DNA of 64,000 nucleotides from Bdellovibrio sp. BCCA (GCF_037996825.1 NZ_JBBNAC010000001.1:124001-188000); one strand, 5' to 3'. Positions 52,657 to 61,367 are shown, counted from the stretch's first letter. The notes: a model not told the origin generated them from the sequence alone. Translations and numbers: made by a program.

Positions 52657-53629
52657 TTGGATTTTACCACTTCTTATTCTTGCAAGCTGCCAAACAATCA
52701 AGACTCGCGAAGACATTCGCAAAGCCGCGCAACCAAGACCGACTCAGCCAGGTCCTCACGCTCAACATCCGACTCAGCCGACTCCGCAACCGCCACCGAT
52801 CGAAACGGAAGAAGAGGAAGTGACTCAAGCTCCTCCTCCGCCACCACCGCCAGCTCCTGTCATTCCCTCCATGCCTCGCATTGGAATTATTTTGGGAGCC
52901 GGTGGAGCAAAGACTTATGCGCATATTGGTTTCTTGCATGAGCTGATGCGCGCGAAAGTGCCAGTGCAATCCATCAGTGGTGTTGAGTTCGCGGCTCCAA
53001 TGGCGGCTCTTTATGCGAACAAAGAACAAGCCAACGATGTTGAATGGCAAATGTTCAAATTGAAAGACGAAGATGTCGTTAAGAAATCTCTTTTGGGTTC
53101 TGTGCACAAAAATAACGAAGTGACAGTGCTTAAAGATTTTGTAGGCACAGCGTTTAATCGTTCAAAAGTGGAAGACTTCCGTATTCCTTTTGCGTGTCCG
53201 TCTTACAATATGAAAAAGAACCAGATTTATTTGATGAATCGTGGACCGCTAGATCAGTTGATGTACCTTTGCATGTCTTATCCTCCGTTCTTTAAGCCTT
53301 ATCAAAGCAGTGTTGCTGGAGTGCGTGATATCACTTCGCTTGCGAACTATATGCGTTCAAAAGGGGCGAACTATATCGTTCTTGTGAATGTTCTTCAGGC
53401 TCCGGGGGGATCGCCGTACACTTTGGATGCCGCAGCAACAGACAACGTACTATGGAGCGAGATTGCGGGCTTATATAATAAGCCTATTGCAGGAGTTGAC
53501 ACTGTCGTCTCGCTTGAGACGGGGAACTATGGTATTATGGATTTCGATAAACGCCGCGAGATTATGAACAAGGGCGCTGAATCAGCAGCTCGTCAGTTAA
53601 AAGTTCTAACTCGTAAATGGGGTCTGTAG
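52625..53629 (+). CDS. patatin-like lipoprotein lacking the catalytic serine
   Basis: 334 residues from the ATG at 52625, which has AAGGA nine bases upstream; an ATG nine bases earlier overlaps that motif. Lipobox LILASC (Cys22), then a Pro/Gln-rich linker (about 37-85), then a patatin-like domain: GIILGAGGAKTYAHIGFLHE matches the oxyanion loop. Where the G-x-S-x-G nucleophile elbow is expected, the sequence is GVEFA (Glu121), and the DGG with the catalytic Asp reads AGV (about 231). So it is probably a pseudoenzyme on the outer membrane. It overlaps tlyA, so it is expressed with it. Confidence 0.72.
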   Translation: MSSLSLLKKSSWILPLLILASCQTIKTREDIRKAAQPRPTQPGPHAQHPTQPTPQPPPIETEEEEVTQAPPPPPPPAPVIPSMPRIGIILGAGGAKTYAHIGFLHELMRAKVPVQSISGVEFAAPMAALYANKEQANDVEWQMFKLKDEDVVKKSLLGSVHKNNEVTVLKDFVGTAFNRSKVEDFRIPFACPSYNMKKNQIYLMNRGPLDQLMYLCMSYPPFFKPYQSSVAGVRDITSLANYMRSKGANYIVLVNVLQAPGGSPYTLDAAATDNVLWSEIAGLYNKPIAGVDTVVSLETGNYGIMDFDKRREIMNKGAESAARQLKVLTRKWGL

Positions 53630-53638
53630 GAGAAACGA

Positions 53639-54958
53639 ATGAGAAAACCCACTTTTGATATGAACGTATTTGCAGAGAGAAGAAAGAAAGTCGGTCAAGA
53701 GATCGCCGGAGGCGCGCTGGTCGTGGCTTCTCACCCTGAACACATTCGCAATCACGATGTGCACTATCCTTATCGTCAAGATTCAAATCTTTTCTACCTC
53801 ACAGGTTGGGAAGAACCGGAATCTATTTTGATCTATCGCCCAGGTATGAAACCTGAAACAACGATGTTCGTGCGTCGCCGTGATCCTGAAAGAGAAACTT
53901 GGGATGGCTTCCGCTATGGACCTGAAGGCTGTGAGCGTGAATTTAAAATCGACAAAGCCTATCCGATTGATGAGTTCTCAAAAGTAGCTCCGCAACTTTT
54001 GAAGGAAGTCGATCGCGTTTACTATCGTCTTTATAAAAATGCTGAAGTCGACCATCAAATGCAGTCTGTTCTTGAAACAGTCAAACAAATGCAAGGTCGC
54101 ACAGGTTACGGTCTTCTTTCTATCCACGATGCAGACACTCTTTTGGGTGAACACCGTCTGGTGAAGGGCGAGTATGAACTGACGCAACTTCGTGAAGCGT
54201 GCGAAATTTCTGCACAAGCTCACTTGGCAGCAATGCACTTCACTCGTCCAGGTGTTACAGAGCGCCAGGTTCAAGGTGTATTGGCTCATCACTTCTTTAT
54301 GAAGGGTTCAGCTCGCGAAGGTTACAACTACATCGTAGCCTCCGGGAATGCAGCGACGACTTTACACTACAACTTCAACGATCAAGTTTGTAAAGACGGT
54401 GATCTGTTGTTGATCGACGCGGGTGCGGAATACAACTACTACACAGGCGACATCACAAGAACATTCCCAGTAAACGGAAAGTTCACAGATGAGCAAGCGC
54501 GCGTGTACGAAGGTGTTTTGAAAGTTCAAAAAGCCATCATTGATTTTGTAAAACCAGGTATTGTGTTTAAAGAACTTCACGACATGGGAACGTCTATGTT
54601 GACGGACTTGATGCTAGAGTTGGGTCTTCTTTCGGGGCGCAAAGAAGATTTGATCCAAGCCCTTGCGCAGAAAAAATACTATCCGCATGGTATCGGTCAC
54701 TGGTTGGGTATGGATGTGCACGATGCCGGATTGTACTTTAAAAAAGGCGAGCCTCGTCCGATTGAAGCCAATATGTGCTTCACGATTGAGCCAGGTCTTT
54801 ACATCCCTGCAGAGGACACTTCGGCTCCTTCGAAGTATCGTGGCATCGGAATCCGTATTGAAGATAACATCCGTGTGACTTCAAACGGGTCTGAGAACAT
54901 GACTTCGTCGGTTCCAAAAGAAATCACCGACATCGAAAAAGTTGTTGGTAAAGCTTAA
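53639..54958 (+). CDS. pepP: Xaa-Pro aminopeptidase
   Basis: 439 residues. An N-terminal aminopeptidase P domain (YPYRQDSNLFYLTGWEEPE) and the pita-bread catalytic domain with metal ligands in DAGAEYNYYTGDITRTF, GIGHWLGMDVHD, FTIEPGLYIP and GIGIRIEDNI. It removes an N-terminal residue before proline; two Mn ions are expected. No signal peptide, so cytoplasmic. It follows the patatin-like gene by 9 bases and ends before a strong terminator. Confidence 0.94.
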   Translation: MRKPTFDMNVFAERRKKVGQEIAGGALVVASHPEHIRNHDVHYPYRQDSNLFYLTGWEEPESILIYRPGMKPETTMFVRRRDPERETWDGFRYGPEGCEREFKIDKAYPIDEFSKVAPQLLKEVDRVYYRLYKNAEVDHQMQSVLETVKQMQGRTGYGLLSIHDADTLLGEHRLVKGEYELTQLREACEISAQAHLAAMHFTRPGVTERQVQGVLAHHFFMKGSAREGYNYIVASGNAATTLHYNFNDQVCKDGDLLLIDAGAEYNYYTGDITRTFPVNGKFTDEQARVYEGVLKVQKAIIDFVKPGIVFKELHDMGTSMLTDLMLELGLLSGRKEDLIQALAQKKYYPHGIGHWLGMDVHDAGLYFKKGEPRPIEANMCFTIEPGLYIPAEDTSAPSKYRGIGIRIEDNIRVTSNGSENMTSSVPKEITDIEKVVGKA

Positions 54959-54962
54959 TAAG

Positions 54963-54996
54963 AAAAAAGGCCAAGGAAACTTGGCCTTTTCTTTTT
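54963..54996. terminator. strong bidirectional terminator after pepP
   Basis: A-run, GGCCAAG (54969-54975), GAAA loop, CTTGGCC (54980-54986), then TTTTCTTTTTT. It also serves the convergent exported-protein gene. Confidence 0.92.
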
Positions 54997-55676
54997 TAAG
55001 AGCCGCGAAGCTCTACTTTAGGTTCTTGAATTTCCCGATAGATTTGATCAATCACACGACGCTTTAAAGGTGATTCGTTTGAAGTCTCTTTGTAAAGCTT
55101 CATAATCTGTGCAGCGATATTTTTTTTCGTATCACCCGAGAATTGGTGATAAGCGCTTTTAAGAACCAACATGGAAGTCGCACCTAAAAGTTCATTTTGT
55201 TCTTTGATTCGATCATTTGTAGGAAGAAGTTCTCCACAAAGAGCTTCGGTCACAGAGCCTTTGCAGAAATTCACGTACTCCACCCATTTACCAGACGCAA
55301 ACTCCGCGATTTCGGATTTCGTCAGTAGTGACTGAGATTCAAATTGTTGATTGATCAAAGAATTAAAAACGATGTCATAGTTGCGAGTTCTTTTAAAACC
55401 TTTGATCTCGGGTCCACCCATTAAACGTTGAACGCAAGATCCCGCCACATATTTTGTGAGAAGATCATCATTGGTTTTATAAGCCTCAATCAAACAACGC
55501 AAAGGACGAGCCATTTTATTTTTTAACTCCTCAGGGGAGTGGCTGTTTTTTGCGAGATCCAAGATCTGATCTTGGTAAGAATAGAGATCTTCAGGTTCCT
55601 CACGGCAAGGTTCTGCCGCGAAAGAAAGACTTCCTGCAAACAAACTTAAAATAAAAATGATGTGTTTTAATGCCAT
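54996..55676 (-). CDS. exported helical protein of unknown function
   Basis: 226 residues with signal peptide about 1-20 (cut near FAA). Five Cys (EPCREEP, RCLIEAY, SCVQRL, NFCKGS, LCGELL) suggest disulphides. Helices dominate. No family is recognised. The ATG follows a palindrome and lies downstream of the 401-residue protein gene, so the two may be one transcript. Confidence 0.7.
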   Translation of the reverse strand: MALKHIIFILSLFAGSLSFAAEPCREEPEDLYSYQDQILDLAKNSHSPEELKNKMARPLRCLIEAYKTNDDLLTKYVAGSCVQRLMGGPEIKGFKRTRNYDIVFNSLINQQFESQSLLTKSEIAEFASGKWVEYVNFCKGSVTEALCGELLPTNDRIKEQNELLGATSMLVLKSAYHQFSGDTKKNIAAQIMKLYKETSNESPLKRRVIDQIYREIQEPKVELRGS

Positions 55677-55698
55677 ATTAAAAGGCTATTAATATTTA

Positions 55699-55732
55699 AG
55701 GCGAATTCAAGAGAAAATCTGTGAATTCGCCT
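55699..55732. promoter_or_regulatory. 10-base-pair perfect inverted repeat between two exported-protein genes
   Basis: AGGCGAATTC (55699-55708), a 14-base loop, GAATTCGCCT (55723-55732). On the minus strand it is followed by TTAAATATTAATAG, so it may be a weak terminator of the 401-residue gene or an operator for the 226-residue gene. Confidence 0.55.
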
Positions 55733-55774
55733 ATAAGCCGTATCAGGCAATGATTTCAGGACTTGTGGGAAAAA

Positions 55775-56980
55775 TTACTCTTCTTGAAGAGCGCATTTCA
55801 TCAGAATACCGATTGTATCGCCCATAACATTTTGCAGAGGACCAAAGTGGTTGTAGCTGACTTTTGAAGAAAAGTGCAAGCTCACACAACGCTCGCCCGG
55901 AGCTTTCAACTTTCCATTTACCAAGTTGCTAGGATGTGTGCGATAGGAGTTTGTCGTATTTACTTGCACGCTGAAATTTTGCAGCATGTAGTTCACGCCA
56001 CAGAATGCGTTGAACGTTTGATACGAGCTTCCAAAAAGACGAACCATCTCCTGCCATCCCGTGTTCTTCGCGATTTGGCATGTTGGATAAAGTTCATTCC
56101 ACTGCTGAATGCAACCTTGCGGGTCACCACCAGCGACCGTCCCGAATTGGAAAAGACCGATATTTAATTTCGAAGCAGGATCTGATTGGTAAGGATCATC
56201 ATAGAATGCAACACCTGCTGGACGACGGTAATCTGAGGGAGCAAACTTTGCAGCCGTTGATTGGCTTTTAGATGAATCCGCCGTTGTTAAGGACTCTACG
56301 TGAGCAAGACACATCATTGTCTTACCCCAAAGTTTTTGCAGTTTAATATAACCGTCACGATTTCCAGCCAAGGCTTCGTCACGGTACTGATTATAACGAG
56401 CTATCCAAGTTTGTGCGCGCTTGATATCTGTTGCGTTAGGCATTTTACGGCCATCCAAAGTTTTACTTAAAGTAGCTGCTGTGACGTCGCACATTTTATG
56501 GCTCAAAAGACTTGTTGGATAATATTGCGTTTGATCTTTTGGAATTTGGAAGTAGCTAGAAACATAACCCAATGGAGATTTCATAGGACGGGAGTTTACT
56601 TCCACCATGTAACCAATGCGTTCGCCGAAATTTCTTTTGTTATCAAGATTCGTATCGCAGTAGTCGACTTCATGAGAACCCGCTGTAGAGCGATCTTTAG
56701 GAAGTTGATTGATTTTATAATAGTTCTCAACAGTGTTGATTGCAGGCTCAATAGAATCCTTCCAAACATTCACTTGAAATGCACTTGTCAGTGGTGCTGC
56801 GGGAAGAGCCTCTGGTGTACGAACAATTTTTGGAGGAGGTGTTGGGGCCGTCTCAGAGCCCGAAGAACTTTCATTTGCAGGAAGTCGGCTTCCCATTGCA
56901 AGAGCCGTAGAGCTCAAGAAAGTAAGAGTGATAAAAGTAACGCCCCATTTTTTTGCCGCAGCACCATGATGTGTATTCAT
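55775..56980 (-). CDS. exported protein with lysozyme-like signature
   Basis: 401 residues. Signal/anchor at about 12-29 (cut after ALA), then a Pro/Ser-rich linker. In the C-terminal half LWGKTMMCLAHVES (Glu229) followed 45 residues later by NIGLFQFG resembles the catalytic Glu and the G-L-x-Q turn of lytic transglycosylases and lysozymes. Six to eight Cys point to disulphides in the periplasm or outside. For a predatory cell, an enzyme against host peptidoglycan would fit, but this is inference from two short motifs. Its start codon sits in an 8-pair hairpin. Confidence 0.6.
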   Translation of the reverse strand: MNTHHGAAAKKWGVTFITLTFLSSTALAMGSRLPANESSSGSETAPTPPPKIVRTPEALPAAPLTSAFQVNVWKDSIEPAINTVENYYKINQLPKDRSTAGSHEVDYCDTNLDNKRNFGERIGYMVEVNSRPMKSPLGYVSSYFQIPKDQTQYYPTSLLSHKMCDVTAATLSKTLDGRKMPNATDIKRAQTWIARYNQYRDEALAGNRDGYIKLQKLWGKTMMCLAHVESLTTADSSKSQSTAAKFAPSDYRRPAGVAFYDDPYQSDPASKLNIGLFQFGTVAGGDPQGCIQQWNELYPTCQIAKNTGWQEMVRLFGSSYQTFNAFCGVNYMLQNFSVQVNTTNSYRTHPSNLVNGKLKAPGERCVSLHFSSKVSYNHFGPLQNVMGDTIGILMKCALQEE

Positions 56981-56984
56981 GGTG
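56962..56984. promoter_or_regulatory. hairpin over the start codon of the lysozyme-like gene
   Basis: CACCATGA, seven bases, TCATGGTG: on the minus strand the 5' arm holds the start ATG. With only a weak Shine-Dalgarno sequence upstream, this could limit translation. Confidence 0.4.
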
Positions 56985-57028
56985 TTGATTTCGGCGTTCA
57001 GACAAAGAACTAGAGTTTCAGTTTTTTT

Positions 57029-57043
57029 GTCGACTCTTTAGAC
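57029..57043. promoter_or_regulatory. GTC-N9-GAC palindrome upstream of the lysozyme-like gene
   Basis: On the minus strand GTCTAAAGAGTCGAC, flanked to TTGTC/GACAA; 49 bases upstream of the start. Same spacing as the sites at 26195 and 61234. Confidence 0.4.
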
Positions 57044-57087
57044 AAGGCTCCTGTGAAATCGTGTCTCAACCTGGAGCAAAAAGGGGC

Positions 57088-57834
57088 TCACACAAATCGG
57101 TGAGCGAGCCATCCAAATTTCTCGGCGTTTTGTTGCAGCTCATATTCCGTTTTGAAAAGCTTATCATCACGAGAGGCTGCGCTCACAGCAAGGCTGAGAT
57201 GTGTGGCCGTTTGCAGAAGATGATAATCTCCCATCGTGTTACCGGAAGCAAAGAAAGGAAGTTTTCCTTTGGTCTTCTCTAAAAGGGCGTCTACTTTTCC
57301 TTCGCGATAAGTGATCAAACCTTTTTGCAATTCCGTGATTTGCCCGCCGTTATCCAGAAGAGTTTCTACACCGATGACATTGTCTTTCTTAAGTCCCAGA
57401 ATTTCTGCGCCCGGTTCTACCGCCCATTTTACAGAGGCGGTCACGACATAAACTTGAACACCACGTGAAAGAAATAAATCGATCAGTTTCTTTTGTTCTA
57501 AAAAAACCGGCAGTGGTGATTGTCCTTTGACGGCCTCCACCGCCCACTGGTGTACTTGCTCCAGTTTCACACCGCGACAGATTTGAGCTAGCCAAAGGTA
57601 GGCTTTTTGCGGGTTTTCAGCCTTCATTGATTCGTAAGTTTCCCAAGGGTGAGGCGGAAGAGACACAAGTTTGTTATCGATCTGATAATGGAAAAACGTT
57701 TCGCCCAAATCAATATCCCAAAGCGTGCCATCAGCGTCGAACGCAGCGACAGGAGAAGAATCCTCTTTTAAAACTTGGTCTAGTGTCGTATTTAAGCGGT
57801 TCCAAATGTCGGTGGAATAGTCTTTGTATTTCAT
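57088..57834 (-). CDS. HAD-superfamily phosphatase (SerB-like class I)
   Basis: 248 residues. AAFDADGTLWDIDLG is HAD motif 1 (nucleophile Asp and general acid Asp), VYVVTAS motif 2 and FASGNTMGDYHLL motif 4. The helical cap is between motifs 1 and 2. The class holds phosphoserine phosphatases and related small-molecule phosphatases; without cap residues the substrate stays open. It is divergent from the GNAT-like gene with a 51-base gap. Confidence 0.85.
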   Translation of the reverse strand: MKYKDYSTDIWNRLNTTLDQVLKEDSSPVAAFDADGTLWDIDLGETFFHYQIDNKLVSLPPHPWETYESMKAENPQKAYLWLAQICRGVKLEQVHQWAVEAVKGQSPLPVFLEQKKLIDLFLSRGVQVYVVTASVKWAVEPGAEILGLKKDNVIGVETLLDNGGQITELQKGLITYREGKVDALLEKTKGKLPFFASGNTMGDYHLLQTATHLSLAVSAASRDDKLFKTEYELQQNAEKFGWLAHRFV

Positions 57835-57885
57835 ACTCTCTTAGTATGAAATAGGAACAGGAAAATGACAAGGAGACCTCAGGCC

Positions 57886-58341
57886 ATGAGCCTTTTTTGC
57901 CGTGTGATTCAAGCGGACGATTTGCAGGATATTTTAGATTTAGAAAATAAAAAGCTTCAGGAATCTTATCCCGATGAGATGGAAAGAATGATGGCGAGTT
58001 GGAGTTCCAAATTTCGCGTTGAAGCTTTGAATCACTATATTGCACTTGGTTGGAGTTTTCTTGCCAGAGATCAGGAAAGCAACAAGCTCATGGGTTATTT
58101 CATTGCTCAGCCGCTGTTGTTTTTGGACGGGCAGACGCAGTCTTTGTGGGTCGAGCACGTGCAGCACTGCTCACTGCAGGCGCGCGACGAACTATGTGAG
58201 CTTGCTTACAAGTTGGGTCGTGAAAAACATCTACAAAGAGTTTACTTTCCGAACGACAATGGCATTCCAAACTCTGTGAAATCCTTTAAGCCTGAAACTT
58301 GGCAGCCCGGCACTCTTTCCGTGAAGACGACGAAAGGATAA
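57886..58341 (+). CDS. GNAT-like protein of unknown substrate
   Basis: 151 residues from the ATG giving MSLFCRVI, which has AAGGAG ten bases upstream; an earlier ATG overlaps that motif. RVIQADDLQDILDLENKKL, then GWSFLARDQESNKLMGYFIAQPL, resemble the first strands of GNAT acetyltransferases, but the acetyl-CoA-binding Q/RxxGxG/A loop is not clear, so activity is in doubt. Its stop is 4 bases before glpD, so the two are likely one transcript. Confidence 0.55.
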   Translation: MSLFCRVIQADDLQDILDLENKKLQESYPDEMERMMASWSSKFRVEALNHYIALGWSFLARDQESNKLMGYFIAQPLLFLDGQTQSLWVEHVQHCSLQARDELCELAYKLGREKHLQRVYFPNDNGIPNSVKSFKPETWQPGTLSVKTTKG

Positions 58342-58345
58342 TCCG

Positions 58346-59977
58346 ATGAAAAATTTCTCTTTCGCAAATCGTATCCAGAATATCAACAAGATGAAAACGC
58401 AGGAATTTGATCTGGTGATTATCGGAGGAGGAATTAACGGAGCGGGTGTCGCCAGAGACGCTTCCGCTCGCGGAATGAAAGTCGCTCTTATCGAAGCGCG
58501 TGATTTTGCTTCAGGCACTTCTTCAAAGTCGAGCAAACTTATTCACGGTGGAATTCGTTATCTTGAAAACATGGAATTTAAACTCGTGTTTGAGGCCTTG
58601 AACGAAAGAACACGTCTGTTTGAAATGGCGCCACATCTTGTGCATCCTTTGCGCTTTATGATTCCCCTTTATGAAGAAAGCCGTGTTGGAATGTTCAAAA
58701 TGGGTTTGGGCATGTGGCTTTACGATGCCCTTTCGTTGTTTCAAGCGCCGGAAATGCATGAGCGCTTGAACGCGAAAGAATCTTTGCACAGAATGCCTGC
58801 GATTCGTTCAACGCATCTTTTAGGTTCTTATATTTATTCGGATGCTTACATGGATGATGACCGTTTGGTGCATGAGACCTTGCGTTCGGCAAATGAAATG
58901 GGAGCACTTTGCGCCAACTACGTGAAAGCTACGGGGGCGACATTCACAGACGGAAAAATTTCGGCTATTCAATGTGAAGATCAGATCTCGAAAGAAAAGT
59001 TTTCTATCAAAGCTCGTCATGTGATTAGCAGCGTCGGTCCTTGGACAGATGAGGTAGGTGAAAAACTTCTGAAGGATTGGAAAAAGATTCTTCGTCCGAC
59101 AAAAGGCATCCATCTGACACTTCCCAAACATCGTTTGCCACTTTCAAGCGCCGTGGTAATGGCTGCGGAAAAAAGTGATCGTATTGTTTTCGGGATTCCT
59201 CGTCACGAAATGATCATTATTGGAACAACAGATACTGATTTTAAGGAATCTCCTGAAAATGTCACAACGACTCCCGAAGACGTAAAATATCTTTTATCGA
59301 TCACGGATCATTATTTCCCAGGAGCTGAAATTACGGCTCACGATGTGATCGCCAGCTACGCGGGAGTTCGTCCTCTTGTCTATGATGGATCTTCAACAGA
59401 AGGCAAAACAAGTCGCGAGCACACGATCATTAACGATCCGCGCGGAATTACTTTTGTAGCCGGTGGAAAATATACGACGTACCGGTTGATGTGTGAACAG
59501 ACGGTGACGAAGGCTCTTCATGATTTTACATTCGAAGACCGCGCGAAGTTTGCAAAAACAAATACGGCTGTACCACTCAATCCCTACACAAGTGTCGATG
59601 CTTTCCATCAAGCACAAGGCTTGGCGGATGCGTGGGCAAAAGAAACGGGCAGACCTCTTGCGGATATCCGTTTATTAGCAGAGCGCTATGGTTTGGAAGC
59701 TGCGGAAATTCTTAACAAGTATCCGGAAAATTATTCTTATTGGCAGCTTGAGGCCGCTCAAGCCATCGATATGACGATGTGTTTGCATATGAGCGATTTT
59801 TACGCGCGCCGTGTGCCGCTCTTTTTGGCGGATCGCAATCATGGTGTGAAGTTCATGGATGAAATCGGCGCCGTCTTCCAGGAAAAACTAGGATGGAACG
59901 AAGCTCGTCTTAAAGAAGAAAAACATTTGCTTACGGAATACATGGCTCATGAAGTGGAATGGAAAAAACACTTCTAG
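58346..59977 (+). CDS. glpD: aerobic glycerol-3-phosphate dehydrogenase
   Basis: 543 residues. FAD-binding VIIGGGINGAGVARDASARG at about 25-44, then SSKSSKLIHGGIRYLENME, and the GFTDTDF-like block GTTDTDFKESPENV; a C-terminal DAO_C domain with RLLAERYG. It oxidises sn-glycerol-3-phosphate to dihydroxyacetone phosphate and gives electrons to quinone at the membrane. It may use glycerophosphate from prey lipids. It converges with the DUF2252 gene with a 4-base gap. Confidence 0.94.
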   Translation: MKNFSFANRIQNINKMKTQEFDLVIIGGGINGAGVARDASARGMKVALIEARDFASGTSSKSSKLIHGGIRYLENMEFKLVFEALNERTRLFEMAPHLVHPLRFMIPLYEESRVGMFKMGLGMWLYDALSLFQAPEMHERLNAKESLHRMPAIRSTHLLGSYIYSDAYMDDDRLVHETLRSANEMGALCANYVKATGATFTDGKISAIQCEDQISKEKFSIKARHVISSVGPWTDEVGEKLLKDWKKILRPTKGIHLTLPKHRLPLSSAVVMAAEKSDRIVFGIPRHEMIIIGTTDTDFKESPENVTTTPEDVKYLLSITDHYFPGAEITAHDVIASYAGVRPLVYDGSSTEGKTSREHTIINDPRGITFVAGGKYTTYRLMCEQTVTKALHDFTFEDRAKFAKTNTAVPLNPYTSVDAFHQAQGLADAWAKETGRPLADIRLLAERYGLEAAEILNKYPENYSYWQLEAAQAIDMTMCLHMSDFYARRVPLFLADRNHGVKFMDEIGAVFQEKLGWNEARLKEEKHLLTEYMAHEVEWKKHF

Positions 59978-59981
59978 AGAT

Positions 59982-61175
59982 TTATTGATTCTCTTGGCTG
60001 ATCAGGTTCACATAGTTTTTCGCAAGATCCAGGAAGTTTTGATAGGAGTCGGATTTGTCCAGGCTCTTAAGAAGTTTTGCGCCTTCTTGTTGACCTCCAT
60101 GTTTTAAACCCATTTGATTTGCCAAATAAAGAGACATCTCCTGTCCATCTTGAATGTCTTTTTTGCTGACAGCTTTTGCCGGATCAAGATCAAAATAGGT
60201 ATTAAATCTTTCTCGAACCAAGAACACGTCATTGCCACTTTGAAGAAAACCATAAGGGCCCGCGACTTTTTCTGACGGACGGTATATTTTACTTACGTCG
60301 TTAAAACGGTCCAATGCGGCTGGTTGTGCGGCAAAGAGAGAAGATGCAGGATCAGTTTCCAGTTTGAATTCCCAAACATGTCTTTTGCTATTTTTTTCTA
60401 GCAAAAACCAGAAACGGGGAAGTCCCATACTGCCACCCGAATCTTTGATGCGATAACCAACATCTAAAATCGAATAGTCTTGCATAAGATTATTAAAAGT
60501 CTCCAATGACCTTTGATAAAGATCTTGAACCTCTTTAGGGGCCGTTGATAGCGAAGACACAGGAGCATTCCCGCTGAACTTTTTATTCTGCGTAATTTTA
60601 TCTAGATACTTCCCCTGTCGCTCTGAGAATTTGTCAGCCGATTTTGACTCTACAGAAGTAAGATAATCTGGTTTGGACATGGTCTGGCCAGATAAGCCGT
60701 CTAAATAAGATTTGTAAAGATCCTTGGGGTGCACTTTAAAATCTGAGATTTGGTTTCCAACAAAGTACCTTAAAAAATCTCCAGCCAAAGGAGCATTCAC
60801 ACCGGAATCATCAACGTCGATCAATGCGTATTCGCGTTTGCCATTTTTAAGAGGAATATCTCCAAAATTTAAAATGTGCGGGTCACCAGAAACAACGCCA
60901 CGGGCTTCAAGCAGTGGTGATTTTTGCGAACGCAGCCAATTCCAGTAATGAGGCGCGTTCGAACGAAAACCCATAAATAAATCTGCAGAAACTTTTCTCC
61001 AAGAACCATCAATCGCTAGAGACTTTGCGGGAACACCTTCGGAAAATAAAGAGCGGCACGCGGAGCCTTCAGCATGAACAGAACCTGGCGCTAAAACGGT
61101 CAGCGACGTCAAAACGCTCGACAGGAAAAGTTGCTGAGATATCGCTAAAACATTTTTTAGTAAGGGTTTTGTCAT
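59982..61175 (-). CDS. exported DUF2252 family protein
   Basis: 397 residues. A signal peptide (about 10-35, cut near VHA) precedes a DUF2252 domain: VVSGDPHILNFGDIPL and YALIDVDDSGVNAPLAGDFLRYF match the kinase-like core (HxxN and the DFD-like metal site, here DVDD). DUF2252 proteins are mostly cytoplasmic and of unknown function, so export is odd; no ATP is expected in the periplasm. The GTC-N9-GAC site at 61234 is 59 bases upstream. Confidence 0.82.
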   Translation of the reverse strand: MTKPLLKNVLAISQQLFLSSVLTSLTVLAPGSVHAEGSACRSLFSEGVPAKSLAIDGSWRKVSADLFMGFRSNAPHYWNWLRSQKSPLLEARGVVSGDPHILNFGDIPLKNGKREYALIDVDDSGVNAPLAGDFLRYFVGNQISDFKVHPKDLYKSYLDGLSGQTMSKPDYLTSVESKSADKFSERQGKYLDKITQNKKFSGNAPVSSLSTAPKEVQDLYQRSLETFNNLMQDYSILDVGYRIKDSGGSMGLPRFWFLLEKNSKRHVWEFKLETDPASSLFAAQPAALDRFNDVSKIYRPSEKVAGPYGFLQSGNDVFLVRERFNTYFDLDPAKAVSKKDIQDGQEMSLYLANQMGLKHGGQQEGAKLLKSLDKSDSYQNFLDLAKNYVNLISQENQ

Positions 61176-61233
61176 ATCTTTTTTAAGAATTCAAAAAGAG
61201 GGCCTAAGCGCATCTCTTAATTGCGTCACCACT

Positions 61234-61248
61234 GTCTAAGAATAAGAC
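61234..61248. promoter_or_regulatory. GTC-N9-GAC palindrome between the DUF2252 gene and the lipoprotein gene
   Basis: GTCTAAGAATAAGAC within TGTC-N9-GACA. It matches the 26195 site at 12 of 15 bases and may serve one or both divergent genes. Confidence 0.5.
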
Positions 61249-61367
61249 ACTTTTCCTTACAGTCACGTAAAGATCTCCTTTTTAAATGCAGCCCGCATTG
61301 CAGGAAAGTGGCCCCCTATTTGCTTTCTCTTCCCCGAGGATGTTTTTTCTAAAAAGACGGGTTTGTT

